Source of the DNA: Aptenodytes patagonicus
Lineage: Eukaryota > Chordata > Aves > Sphenisciformes > Spheniscidae
Length of the DNA: 64,000 nt
Direction of reading: 5' to 3'
Assembly (NCBI RefSeq): GCF_965638725.1
Contig: NC_134963.1
Span: forward strand, 16,892,501 to 16,956,500
Positions 11,501 through 22,720 of this stretch are shown here, piece after piece. Numbering within the stretch: the stretch's first letter is position 1; each line of letters starts with the position of its first letter. The position numbers and the translations under genes were made by a program. Under the pieces are notes generated by a model. That model was not told the origin of the DNA. It saw only the letters and a list, made by a program, of their open reading frames with translations, and did not search any database.

Positions 11501-14500
11501 GGAGGTGTTGGGATGAGGTTTGGTGCTCCACCACAGTGAGGATCGTGGGCTGGTGTCATCCGAGACGGAGCACCCAGTCCCACCAGGGCTGACCTTATCC
11601 TTGCTGTGGGGTGGGCTGTTTGAGAGCAGCTCTGGACCCTGGGACACAGCATCCTCCCTGTGCTGCCTCAGGACCTCCAGGTCACACTTGCCTGGATGTT
11701 GAAACCCCGTTGCCTTCCGTGAGCGGGTTTGGGGCATCTGACTGGCCAGCAGAGCTGGCGCTGAGCAGCGTTTGATCCATTGGCAGTGGGATGGCGCGGG
11801 AAGAACAGGGTCCGATGTCAGGCTGGCGGCAGGGGAGCCTCGGAGCTGCCCTGGCCACCAGGGTGGGGTTGTGGGGGGGTTGCTGACCTGGCCCTTATCT
11901 TCCCTGTTTCTCTTCTTAGCTCCTGCACCTCTGCAGCCGAGAAGGAGATGGGAGGTGAGTGACCCAGCCTCTCCTGCTGACAGGAGATAGCCTGAAGGTC
12001 CAGCTGATCCGGGCACTGTGGGCCTGGTGTGAGGGAAAGACCCAGCTCCCACAGCCTCAAAGCATGAGCTGGATGAAGAACATCTTGGTTCTTGGCCAAC
12101 CCTGCTCCTCAGCAAAGGCTGAGCCCCTGCTCAGGCAATAGAGCAGGCAGGGCGCATTGCAGCCCTCAGGGGTTCTTTTGAGGTCCAAGACAGAGCCCCT
12201 CTCCCCTGCGCCCACAGCAGAAGCTCCCAGGAAGGCTTGTAGGAGCTCAGCAGGGTTGTGTGGCCCATCTCCATCCTCTTCCACCCCAGGAGCAGAGCAA
12301 AGGGAGAAGCAGTACCGAGCCCATCGGGGATTCGGGGATCGCCGCGGTGGGGTCATCAGTGCCCGCACGTATTTCTACGCTGACGAGGCCAAGTGTGACC
12401 AGCACATGGAGACTTTCCTCCGCTGCATTGACGCCTCAGGTAAGTGCTCCACGTGTCCTCAGCAGCCCCACTGTGCTTGGGGACTGCAGGGACCCTGCAG
12501 CCCACCGCCATATCTCGGGTACCTCCCTTCTGCCCAAGCACTCTGCCTGTTGGGCTAGCTCTGTCTTTGTGGCTCCATCCAGGTGGCAGCTCAGAGGACG
12601 GCTTCTCGGCCATCAAGCTGACGGCGCTGGGCAGACCTCAGTTCCTGGTGAGTGTCAGGGCTGTGACCAGGGCAAGGTGGGTCAAAGCCAGGGCCACGGA
12701 TGATGCATCTTGGGGGGGCAGGTGCTTTGGGGTTCCAGGCTTGCTGCAGTGGCATCTCTACTGATGGCAGAGAGGAGTGGGCACCAACAGGCTGTCCCCC
12801 GTGTGCCCAAGAGCACCCTGGAGACCCTGTCTCAACTTTTGGGGACACAGGAAGAGCTCAGAAGGTTAGAGGTCCCAATGTGAGGGTGTGGGGGGGTCTG
12901 TACTGCTAGGCTTAGCCCCTGCTTGGCCAAGGTCCCCTGCTATAGGGTCAGGGTCTGCCTCAGGCTGGGCACGATCCTGCAAAGCCTCCACCGCAGGAGG
13001 CTCTGAGACAGTTGGGCTCCAGCCCGGGTGTCTCACCTCGAGCTCTGTCCCCGCAGCTGCAGTTCTCAGAGGTGCTGGTGAAGTGGCGGAGGTTCTTCCA
13101 CCAAATGGCCGCAGAGCAGGGCCAGGCTGGGCGGGCAGTGCTGGAGATGAAGCTGGAGGCGGAGAAGCTGCAGGTGAGGCAGGCAATGTCCAAGGGAGGA
13201 GGCTGTGCTGCCGGGGATGCGCTGCTGGAGGTGGCCGGTGGCCATAGGGACCCCGGAGCAGCCCTGACCTGTGAGACCTCTGAGCCTGGAGCAGTAAGAC
13301 CCCTGTAGCCCCTTGGCACTGATGCTCCTTTTGGTGGCAGGAGGCCCTGGCCAACCTCGGCATCGCGACCAAGGCGGAGAGCCAGCACTGGTTCACAGGC
13401 GAGAACCTGGGTGTAAGCGGGTAAGCTGCCTGCGACCTGGGGCGTGCAGTGGGATGGGGACACTGGGGGACCTTGTCCCTGTTCGTGGGGCAGCAGCAAG
13501 GAGAGGTCTCCAAAGGCCAGCACTGGCTCAGCACAGCGACCAGGCAGAGAGGAGGTTCGGGTGGAGGTGACAAGATGGGTCAGGGTGGCATGTGCTGTGC
13601 ACCTGGCTCGCTGGTGGGGGTTGGCAGCTGGTAGAGACCCCCCTGCCCCTGCAAGACACCAGGACAGACCTGGCTCTCTGCTCCCAGCACTGTGGACCTG
13701 CTGGACTGGAACAGCCTGATCGACAGCCGCACCAAGCTCTCCAAGCTGCTGCTCGTCCCCAACATGCAGGTGGGTACCCATCTCTGCCACCCCTGGAGTG
13801 GCCCCACAGGGAGGGTGCTGTCAGTATGGGTCAGCCCGTCCCCGTCCCCCGTTCTGGTCCCCTGCTACTGCTCCAAGGTTAGGGTGCTGCAAGGACTCAT
13901 CCTTCTGTGTAGTTTGCCTCCTCCCTGCCGTTGCCTACCAACACGTGCCTCCCTGGTGCGAGTTTGCCTCCTGTGGGCAGGGCTGGCCGCAGGCAGGCAG
14001 GGTGCCACAAGCTGTTCTTGTTTCAGACTGGGCAGCTGGAGCCTTTGCTCTCACGCTTCACTGAGGAGGAGGATCTGCAGATGAAGCGGATGCTGCAGCG
14101 GATGGACGTCCTTGCCAAGGTCAGGGGGTGCTGGGGCTGGGGGAGCTGGGCACGGGCACCACCGCAGAGAGGGAAGGTGCGTGGCAGGTGGCCCCATCAG
14201 ACCAACCTGCATGTCGTTCACACCGCCAGAGAGCCACGGAGAAGGGCGTGAGGCTGATGGTGGATGCGGAGCAGAGCTACTTCCAGCCAGCTATCAGCCG
14301 CCTCACCCTGGAGATGCAGCGCCGCTTCAACAGGGATCGGGCGATCATCTTCAACACCTACCAGTGCTACCTGAAGGTGAGGTCCAGCAGGAGGCTGGGC
14401 AGGAAGGACCTGCTGGCGCAGCTGGATGGAGACCTCAGCTCCTGAAGCCATGGCAATGCGGTGGCACGACTCCAGGGCTGGCTGGCTGGAGGTGCAGGGT

Positions 14501-16495
14501 GGAGGTCGCACTGACGCGATGGCCCAGTGCCATTTCTTCCATCTGGTCTCAGGAGGCTTACGACAATGTGACGGTGGACGTGGAGCTGTCACGCCGGGAG
14601 GGCTGGCACTTCGGCACCAAGCTGGTCCGTGGTGCCTACATGGAGCAGGAGCGGGAGAGGGCAGCCCAGATTGGCTATGAGGATCCCATCAACCCCACCT
14701 ATGAGAAGACCAACGAGATGTACCACAGGTAGAGTACAGCCCCAGCCACGCTCCTCCCGCCCGCCCCACCAGGCACAGGCTCGGGCAGCCTCACCATGCA
14801 GCCCTGTACTGTCCTACAGGTGCCTGGACTATATCCTGGAGGAGATCAAGCACAGCCGCAAAGCCAACGTGATGGTGGCATCTCACAATGAGGACACGGT
14901 GAAGTTCACCCTGCACAGGTGGGTGCTGGGGAGGCAACGTGTCATGGCAGGGACTGGGGGCTCGAGGGATTTGGGGGCCCAGCAGAGCTGCAGTGAGATG
15001 TGCTGTGGCTTGTCGGGTCTCCTCTGCACTCACCTGGTGGGTTCCTAGCTCCCATCTGGTGCTCAGGGCTTCAGTTGGGGCTTGGAGCTGGAGTGCAGCA
15101 CGGTAGCCCACAGCGGCTGCAGAGCTGGCCCCATGGCCCAGCCCAGAGGCTGTTTTAAAAACAAATCCCTCAAGTCCTTGCATCCCAGCATCAATGTGGG
15201 ACGTGGTCAGTGCCGTGCACTCGTACTTGGAGATGATCCCTGCTCCCCTCGTGGGACACGCTGCCCCTGCATGCTCTGCTGTCTCTGCTCTTCCCTAACA
15301 CGGAGGCTTGGCTTGCAGGATGATGGAGCTCGGGATCCATCCCTCGGAGAAGAAGGTGTACTTCGGGCAGCTGCTGGGCATGTGTGACCAGATCACCTTC
15401 CCCCTGGGTGAGTGCTGGGAGCAGGGGGGGACTTGGCAGATGTCCTCCTGCCCCACCTTGACCCCTGGGGTTTCCCTGAGCAGCTGCTGTGGGGTCTGAA
15501 GGGTGGATGGAGCCAGGCTATGGGTCTGTCAGAGGGCAGGACTGGCTGAGGACAGTGCCTTCTTGCCTCTTCCCCAGCTGTGTGGAGTGCTGTGACCCCT
15601 GCATGGGGTTTGGGGAAGATGTAGATCAGGATGTAGATAGAGAATCACATCTGTCTCCTGGAGGCCCCATGAGACCGTGATGGCTGGGCAGGAAGATTCC
15701 TGCTTTGGACTACGAGCTGAGATCGGGGTACTCCTAGATGGGGCAGAGATGGGTCCTGGCAGCCAGCAAACCCTTCTTATACCTCCTTGGTCTGGGCGTG
15801 TCGCTCTGCTCCACTGGAGGTGCACACCACGTCCTGGGCTCTCTGCTAGCGGGGTGGCAACAGGTTCTTGTGTGACCTTGTCCTCTCCTCTGCCGCTGGC
15901 CCAGGCAGCGGAGCAGAGCTCCCAGGGGCCCGGACAGAGGGACATGCAAGGGTCTAGGTAGCCCAGCTTAGGTCAGGGACTGATCCCCCTGCCCACACCA
16001 GTGTCCGGAGCAGAGACCCGAGGCCAGGAGAGCAGCGGGAGGCAGACCGGGCAGATGTCCAGCATAGATGCTGCTCTGTCCTGGAGTTCCCCTCGCAAAC
16101 GGGGTTTGGCTGCCTGTCTGCAACCTCCTCTGGTCATGCTGGAAAAATGTGTTAACTTGATGTTTCTGGTTGAATGCTTCTTGAATTGGCCCGGCCCTGG
16201 CTGCTGACATTCCCAGGGCTCCTGGTGACCTCCGCCCGCTCCCCCCGGCGCGTTCCCAAGCTCCCCGTGCTGAGCCGGGGGAGGGATGCACCGCCGCTCC
16301 CCCCAGCCCGGGCAGGCTCGGCCACGTCTGGCCAGGGCCGCTCTCAGGCTTCCCCTCCCCAGTGCTCAGCTGCAGCCTCTGGCCGCTGCAACCCTCCCAC
16401 CCGCCATCCCTTGCTCCATCGGCACAGCCCGAGGGGCATGGAAGAGCTGGGAGTAAGGGAGGCTTTTTTCCTTTTCTTTCCCCCCCACTTTTTGC

Positions 16496-16527
<32 letters not shown>

Positions 16528-16796
16528 TTTTTCCCTTTTCTCTTTTTTTTTCCTTTTTCCATTCTTTTCCTTTCTTGGTACTTCCCTGACCTGCCTCTCT
16601 CCCTCCAGGTCAGGCTGGCTTCCCCGTCTACAAGTACGTGCCCTACGGCCCAGTGAACGAGGTGCTGCCCTACCTGTCCCGGAGAGCCCAGGAGAACAGG
16701 GGCTTCGTCCAGAGGGCGAACCGGGAGCGGGACCTTCTCTGGAGGGAGGTCAAGAGGCGGCTCCTCGCAGGCAGCCTCTTCGGCCCCAGCCACTAA
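4467..16796 (+). CDS. PRODH: Proline dehydrogenase 1, mitochondrial (proline oxidase)
   Basis: This FAD enzyme of the inner mitochondrial membrane oxidises L-proline to pyrroline-5-carboxylate and passes electrons to ubiquinone. Fourteen coding exons join in frame: 4467-4763, 5142-5350, 11920-11954, 12290-12439, 12583-12647, 13057-13173, 13341-13420, 13688-13769, 14027-14119, 14230-14376, 14553-14728, 14820-14918, 15319-15407 and 16609-16796. They total 1827 nt (608 residues plus TAA); human PRODH is about 600. Residues 1 to about 57 are Ala/Arg/Pro-rich with almost no acids, as in a mitochondrial targeting peptide. The rest aligns along its whole length with the human protein as remembered. 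It includes KMTFYG and FVAGEDQE in exon 2, RLMVDAEQ, the barrel strand with KLVRGAY (K448, R451, Y454), ASHNEDT, and YLSRR near the C-terminus, whose Arg571-Arg572 pair matches the substrate-carboxylate-binding arginines of the family. The start is the first ATG in frame with the targeting region (gcccATGg). Intron 2 is 6.6 kb, and no frameshift or stop was seen. Confidence 0.97.
4764..5141 (+). repeat. G-rich degenerate minisatellite in PRODH intron 1
   Basis: The whole 378-bp first intron is G-rich on the + strand and repeats a motif of roughly 40-50 bp built on GCCGGTCCC, GGGG and CTGCCCGCTCC words. It includes a run of 19 G at 5051-5069. It has many potential G-quadruplex runs on the non-template strand immediately downstream of the transcription start. 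Splice sites at both ends are good (gag|gtgggt and ccgcag|ctg). Confidence 0.75.
5580..6250. repeat. C-rich minisatellite in PRODH intron 2
   Basis: Roughly fifteen irregular copies of a unit of about 35-50 bp with the core ACTGGGGTGCTGCCCCCC, separated by C-rich spacers such as CTGCACACACTGGGG. The array lacks stop codons in several frames, so very long open frames cross it on both strands (for example + strand 3947-6598). These are artefacts of composition and not genes. It lies just inside intron 2, downstream of the CpG island. Confidence 0.85.
9601..10455 (-). mobile_element. CR1 LINE, 5'-truncated, antisense in PRODH intron 2
   Basis: On the minus strand the element ends at 9601 with the CR1 3' tail of ATTCTATGAT repeats, preceded by the typical 3' UTR (revcomp of GGGTTGGAAGGGACCTC). 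An open frame on the minus strand from 10398, or slightly further 5', down to 9691 encodes the C-terminal part of CR1 ORF2, downstream of the reverse transcriptase. It includes [40 protein letters not shown] and a terminal [10 protein letters not shown] before the natural stop. The RT and endonuclease domains are missing, so it is a dead 5'-truncated insertion. The unbroken frame suggests a fairly recent insertion. The 5' boundary near 10455 is approximate. Confidence 0.93.
16462..16608 (+). repeat. CA microsatellite and long pyrimidine tract before PRODH last exon
   Basis: About 147 bases at the 3' end of intron 13 are almost entirely pyrimidine except for a (CA)13 run at 16500-16526. The tract ends in the acceptor ccctccag|gt at 16608/16609. 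It serves as an unusually long polypyrimidine tract. CA repeats near splice sites are known binding sites for hnRNP L, so an effect on splicing of the last exon is possible but not shown. Confidence 0.85.
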
Positions 16797-17710
16797 CCCC
16801 AACTGTGGCATCCAGCCCAGGGTCTCACGTACCTTCACCTATAACCACTATTGCCATTCCCTGTCCTAGTTCTGCTGCAGTTTCCCCCCCCCCCAGCACC
16901 CTTTGCCCTGGGAGGGGAAGTGTCCTTGTTGCTGTTTGAACCACATACACCTTCTGGAGGTCACTACCGTAGGGTTGCCCCAGCTGGCACTGCCCTGAGG
17001 GATGTCCCTCTGCCATCCCAGGGGCTCTTGAGCTGTGCTTGCCCTGGGCTGTCTCTGGGGAGAGAGATGCTGGCGTTCCCCTGCCAGCCTTCCCCCACGT
17101 TGGTGAATGCTGTCCCAGGGTCTTCCCCTTGTGGGATTGCACGGGGAGATTTGGCTGCCTGCTTTGTGCCTCAGGTCCAGGGCGGGCTGGGTGGCTCGGG
17201 GACAAGCTGGCCTCAGCCAAAAGCTCCTCCAGCCTCTGCCAGGGCTGGGGCTTGGTCTCTTCCAGCTCCATGGAGGCAGATGCCAAAGCAGAGGCCGCAG
17301 TGACGTGTGAAGGGTCACTGGGCAGGGGCAGGATGAGTCCCTGCCGCCTGTCCCAGGGCAGCCACTACCTGGCTGCTCACCAGTTTTGCACAGACCAGAG
17401 CTGGGCGGGTCCTGGGCAGGACCAGGCTCTCTCCCCATCCCACCGCCCTGAGCAGAGCCAAAGCTGCCCAGGGTTGTCCATCCTCAGGCACACGTCCAGT
17501 GGGTCAGGAGGGGCGAGAGGAGCTGGCCGGCCCCATCCCCATGCTGTTCCTGCCCTGCCCACAGTCCCCGGCTCTGATGCTGGACCAGGTCTGCTGCAGG
17601 CAGGGGTGGTGGCCACATGGGAGCACCAGGAGCCGGACCGCAGCTCAGCTCTGCCGTACACTGGATTTGTAGAGAATGGTGATGATTAAATCATAACTGT
17701 TTTTGCTCCT
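16797..17710 (+). other. PRODH: PRODH 3' untranslated region
   Basis: The stop codon TAA at 16794-16796 is followed by about 0.9 kb without another recognisable exon. The first good poly(A) signal is ATTAAA at 17685-17690, followed by T/GT-rich sequence (tgtttttgctcctgtctc), which places cleavage near 17705-17710. The end is an estimate. Confidence 0.65.
17685..17690 (+). terminator. PRODH: PRODH poly(A) signal ATTAAA
   Basis: This is the most common variant hexamer, placed about 890 bases after the stop codon. A U-rich, GU-containing downstream element follows within 10-25 bases. No AATAAA occurs between the stop codon and this site. Confidence 0.6.
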
Positions 17711-20700
17711 GTCTCTTTCTTGGAGTTACTGGGCAGCTCTCTGTCCCTGGGCTCTGCTTCACTACCCTGCTCTCAAAGGGGGGGTTAGTGCCTGCTCTCA
17801 GCCCCCTCCAGCTGCACGCTTTGGCCTGAGCCGGGGCCAGGGCTGGGGGAAAGGAGCCAGAGACGGCTGCACTGAGTGAGGCCAAACTTCCCCGGGCCTG
17901 GGAATGGGGAAGCTGCGGAGCTGTCCATGATGGCCTTGAGGGAAGCTGGGAGCCCTGAAGCATCCTCAGCTGGCCCCAGCACCCTGCTGCTCATGAAGGG
18001 GGGGTGGCAGCTGTGAGAGAACCTCTCCCCACCCTGAGGTCTGCTTTTGGGGGACATGCACCCTGCAGGCTTTCACTGCCTCAAATTAGGGGCAGTTTCT
18101 CCTGGACTCATTTTGGGCTCTGCAGGACCATGAGCACCTCTGGGCTTCCCTGCCTGCCAGCTATAAGGCAGCATCTTTTTCCCTGGGTTGTTCTCTCCAC
18201 TTCTGGCAAGCCACCCAAGCCAAAGGGGTGAAGTTTAGGCTTTCCAGAGATGTTCACCTACTGCCTTTTTCTCTAGCTGAGACTCCCATGCCTTAAAAAA
18301 CACCTGGAGCAGCAGGGAGCATGGCTGGAGCATGGGGCCGGGGCTGCTGCTATATAAAAGCAGTGCCGGAGCAGGCAGCAGCTGGGCTCCTGGTATTTTG
18401 GGGAGGAGAGGAGATGCACTCCCGGCACCGGGCTGCCTCTCCAGCCTGTGCAGGATGCTGCGGCAGTGGCATGGGGCGTGCTGCTGCCCCATGGCCTGAG
18501 CTCTGCTGGTGCGGCTGGACCCAGGGCTGGATGCATGAGCAGCTGTCATCTGCTGCAGGCTTCTGCAAAGACCCCCGGCCACCTGCATAGCTATTGCAGG
18601 AGCAGATGCTGCAGCTTCCATGCCAGCAGTTTCGTGTATCTGTACATGGCTGGTCTTGACCCCCCCCCCTTTTTTGGAGTTAACCCCCTCTCCAGCCCTC
18701 CTTCCAGGACAGAAAGGACTTGTGCACCTACAGGCAGCTCTGCAACATGCCTCTGCAGCGCGTGTGCTGCTGTTTGCAGGAGCTGTGTATGGGGTCAGGG
18801 TGCAGGGTGCTTGCCTCCTGCCTTACCCAGGGCACTGGATGCCCTTGAAACCCCCCAAATCCCCGTGTTCCCAGCAACCTTTATCCATGCTCAGCCAGAA
18901 AACAGCAACCGCTCCTTTTATTTCTGAGTGCATTGACCCAACCAAACCCTCCCTATATCTCAGGCTTTCCCCACCCTGCTCAGTTTTAGCTCTTGCTGCT
19001 GGAAGCTGCTTTCTGCTTGTCCCAAAGGAAAGGGAGGCATGAAACAGTGGCGGGTATGCCGGTAGCCCGTGCTGCAACACGCTCGCTTGCAAGGATGCTG
19101 GCTACAGCAGCAGGGGGAGTTGCAAGGGGAAAGAGCCCGTATCCTTGCAGCAACCATCTCGGCAGCCTTGCGCTCAAATGCCGTGAGCAGCCCAAGCGCA
19201 CACGTGAGCGGGGGCTTCTTCCAAGAAGCAGAGCCTGGCCGCATCCCGGCAGGATGGTGACGAGTGCCTCGTATTGTATGACTCCGCGCTGCCCTGCCGT
19301 GCAGTCCTGCCCGCTGAAACAGCTGCAGGGATTTTTGAACCATCGACAAAACAACATATTTTTCCTCATTTTTGTGTTCAGAAATACTATAGTGCTGGGG
19401 TTTCTTTTTTCTCTGATGTTTTCCAAAACACAGTTCAATGGGAGGCAAGCACCTGGCAGGGCATTTCCAGCCTGAAAACTGAAAAAGGAGCTGCAAACGG
19501 TGGTGTAATGGAAAGCATCATGCCGTGCTCCCAGGGCGCTGGCACAGGCAACAGCCTCGCTGGCACCAGAGGGAGAGGCAGGATGGGTGGCTGATACCCG
19601 TGGGACGTGCAATCCCCCAGCCCTGGCAGCACCAGCCAGCCCAGACCATGCCACTCCCCTGAGCACCGTAAATCCTCCCTCCACCTCCTCCCCGCAGCAT
19701 CCTCAGCAGCTTCTCCAGCCTCTGGCTACCAGCCGGCAGCATCTTCCGAGGGACCAGCTTATCTCCCCGGCTACGGCCCAACCCCTGCCCTGGTGTGGGT
19801 TAGAGCTGGTGAAAACGGAGCAGCACAGGATCTGCTGCCTGCCTGCCTGCAGGAAGAGAAAACTGTTTACTGAAGCCAGAAAACTGACAAAATCAAACAC
19901 ATCCTTGCACAAAGCAACAGCGTGGGAAAGGCGTGGCGGTGCGAGCCTGCCCTGGCTTACCGGGAGTGGGGCAGAGGAGCACCAGGCATGCTCAACACAG
20001 CGGGAAGGTGATGGAGAGAGCAGATAGGAAGGGAATCCTGGTTATGGAAACAGCCGGAGCGAGGCCACAGCTCCAGGTGGACACAGCTGCCAGGCGAGGC
20101 ATGGGGATGCGACTGCCAAGCCTGGCTTCCCGCCTAACTTTGGAGTGAACTCCCTCCCCAACCTGCTCACCCAGACAGAAAGGGATGCTGAGCTCAACCC
20201 GGGGCTGAGAGTCATCCCGGGGGAACTCCTCACACATCAGTGCAGCTGGGTCACCACGGTCTCGGCATTCCTGCCCTGGCCATGGGGGCCGAGCAGGGCC
20301 ACCCGCGTGTTTCTGGGCACCCTCCAGACAGGTCCTGCGAGCAGGACAGGGTGAATTGGGGGACAGGGATGTGGAGGCAGGGGAAGCTGGGCAAGGGATG
20401 CTGCTTCCCAGTGCTGCTGTGGAACATGTGGAAGGGGTCTGGGGGAACGTGAAAGGTGCTGGGGCTGCAGAGGGGAAAAAGGAGGACTACCCAATGGTCA
20501 CAAGCCCATTTGAAAGCTCAGGTCTGAAAAGGAAAGTTGGTGGGTTATACTGGGTAAACCATCAGACCTTTCCTCTGCACCAAGGATGCTGCCAGTGGGA
20601 TGTCGGCCACAATGTGCTGATACACCCGTGGCACAGGGAATGGGGAAAAGGCAATCTCAGGCAAGGCCACTGCCATCCGAGTCCCCACCGGTGGCCCGAT

Positions 20701-21540
20701 GCCAATGTCACTCAGCGGGAAGGAGGAATGCGCTAGGCTTTGCCTTCCCAGCTTCATGCCACGGAGGGTCCTGGCTGCTCTCTGCTGTGGCATCACACAC
20801 GCAAAGGCCACAGGGCACCTGGGTTCGCTGCACCCTGCCAGAGAAGGTGCTGAACCAGGATGTTACAAATCCGGACTGTCAAAACTGCAGGTTGTCGGTG
20901 GCTTCTGGGGCAGACTCCGAAAGCCAATGCAAAGAACACACATTGGCAGGGGGCAATCCTGTAGATTTGAAACCGTCTCTGCACTTTGCACAAGCTACTG
21001 CCCATGGCTGGGCATTGGGAGGTCAGTGAGACTCTCACATGCACATTTATTGGGATGTAACTGCAAAAAAGAATAATTCCCACTGGCAAGACCAGCAGAG
21101 ACTTCCCCATTCCCACCTCTTGTCTGAGCAGGAGAGAAACCTTCCCTGCACATCAGCCCCATGTACAGCAAACACCGAAGGATGTTGGTGGTCAGAACTC
21201 ACCAAACTCATCTACTCTTTGCTCGGTGAAGGGATCCTAGGGCTGGGAAGGTGCTCAGGACACCACCCAGGACTCCCTAATCCTCTCCAGAAGGATGCTC
21301 CCAACCCATGCCTAGTATGATGGAGGCTCCACGTCCACAGGAAAATCCCGGAGGTGTGTGGCCCTCAGACCCAGCTCTGCGGGAGATGCACACTGTCCAT
21401 ACACCCTTCCACAGCTCCTTGGATGCAGCCAGCACTCAGCAGGAGACTGATGCAGCTATTTAGCTGCCTGTGTGCTGCCACACAGGAGAGGGTTGGGATG
21501 TCCTCCATCCATGCTTTCACCATACAGCTATTGGATGTTC
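17711..21540. other. Intergenic sequence between PRODH and SCARF2
   Basis: No supported gene. An isolated consensus TATA box, TATATAAA, sits at 18351-18358 with GC-rich sequence upstream, but no convincing reading frame follows. The open frames in this stretch are short, lack conservation features and show no exon structure. No recognisable transposon was seen. Confidence 0.6.
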
Positions 21541-21549
21541 CTGGAGCTC

Positions 21550-21880
21550 AGACAAGAGCCAGATCCCTTGGACAGCCGGACCCCAAGGCTGGCAGGCACC
21601 CAGGACTGCCAGACCGCCAGGACAGACAGACCCCGGGACCATTGGCACCCAGGGCTGTTGGGCACCTGAGGCTGCCAGACCCCTGGGACAGCCAGACCCC
21701 AGGGCTCTTGTACACCCAGAGCTGCCGGGCCCCTGGAGCTGCTGAATCCCCGGGACAGCCAGACCCCGGGGCTGCAGGACTCCGGGGCCATCCAAACCCC
21801 GGAGCCATCGGACGCCCAGGACTCCCGGGCACCTGGGAGCTACTGGACCCCCGGGCTGAACTGGAAGCCAGGACTCCGCA
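21550..21880. repeat. Degenerate minisatellite upstream of SCARF2
   Basis: Irregular tandem copies, about 24-45 bp each, of a unit containing GGACAGCCAGACCCC, GGGCTG and CTGCCGGGCACC words. The array ends at a C-rich run (21888-21912) that opens the SCARF2 CpG island. It is open in several frames and so produces spurious long open frames on both strands. Confidence 0.7.
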
Positions 21881-22348
21881 GCCTTCCCCCCCCCCCCCTT
21901 CTCCCCCCCCCCCGCCTTGGGAAACCCTCCGCCGGTTCCGCGGGGCTGCCTCGGCGGCAGGGGCCGTCGGGGCCGTCGGGGCGGCGCTGCCCCGCGGCTG
22001 GGGAGGCGGCGGCCGGCGGCCCCCGGAGCCTGGCCCGCCGTCAGGGGAACCAATGCGGAATTTCCTGGCTGGCGGCGGGGCCCCTCCCGCCGCTGCCGAG
22101 AGGGGCGCGGGGGAGGCGGCGGCGGAGCGCTCGCACTGCGGCTTCCGCTCCGCCGAGCAGCAGCCGGGGCAGGGCGGGTACCGGGCACGGCGGGGCCGGG
22201 GAGGTTGGGGGGTGGGGGGGGGAGAGCGCCCGGCCCCGTATGGGATGGGCCGGGTCAAGCCGGGCCCCGCCGCTCCGACGGTCATGGCGGCCCGTGGGTT
22301 GCGACCGCCCCGCCGCGCCCGAGCCGGAGCCGCGGTGCTGCTGCTGCC

Positions 22349-22379
<31 letters not shown>

Positions 22380-22720
22380 AGCCGCGGAGCCGCGCAGGAG
22401 CTGAGCCCCCGCGGCAGGAACGTCTGCAGGGCCGGCGGGTAGGAGCGGCGGGGCGGGCAGGTGTGGAGGGGCGGGACGGGACCCCCGACCCCACGGTTCG
22501 GGGGCCAGGGCGCGGTGGGGTGCGGCGGGGCTGGGGGGGGGGGGGGGGGGGGGCTCGCCACTCCTCTCTCCCGGGCCAGCCGCGGCGCTGGGCGCCTTCC
22601 AAGACAAAGTCCGTCTTGTGCGGGGCTGAGGCGGGGGGAGCCGGGCGCCGGGGAAGGGGCGAGGAGCGAGGCCGGGAGCGGGGAGGCCGGTTCTGCTCCC
22701 CGGGCGTGCTGCGGGGAGCC
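21880..22720 (+). promoter_or_regulatory. SCARF2: CpG island and promoter region of SCARF2
   Basis: CpG-dense sequence surrounds exon 1 with no TATA box. The island starts at a C-run and extends about 280 bases past the exon 1 donor, ending near a run of 21 G at 22533-22553. The transcription start probably lies between 22000 and 22240. Confidence 0.7.

Noticed and set aside
22240-22283. Upstream SCARF2 start at 22245
   Set aside because: In frame with a good context, but it would put 32 residues before the leucine core, whereas the ATG at 22284 gives a length close to human. Kept only as an alternative.
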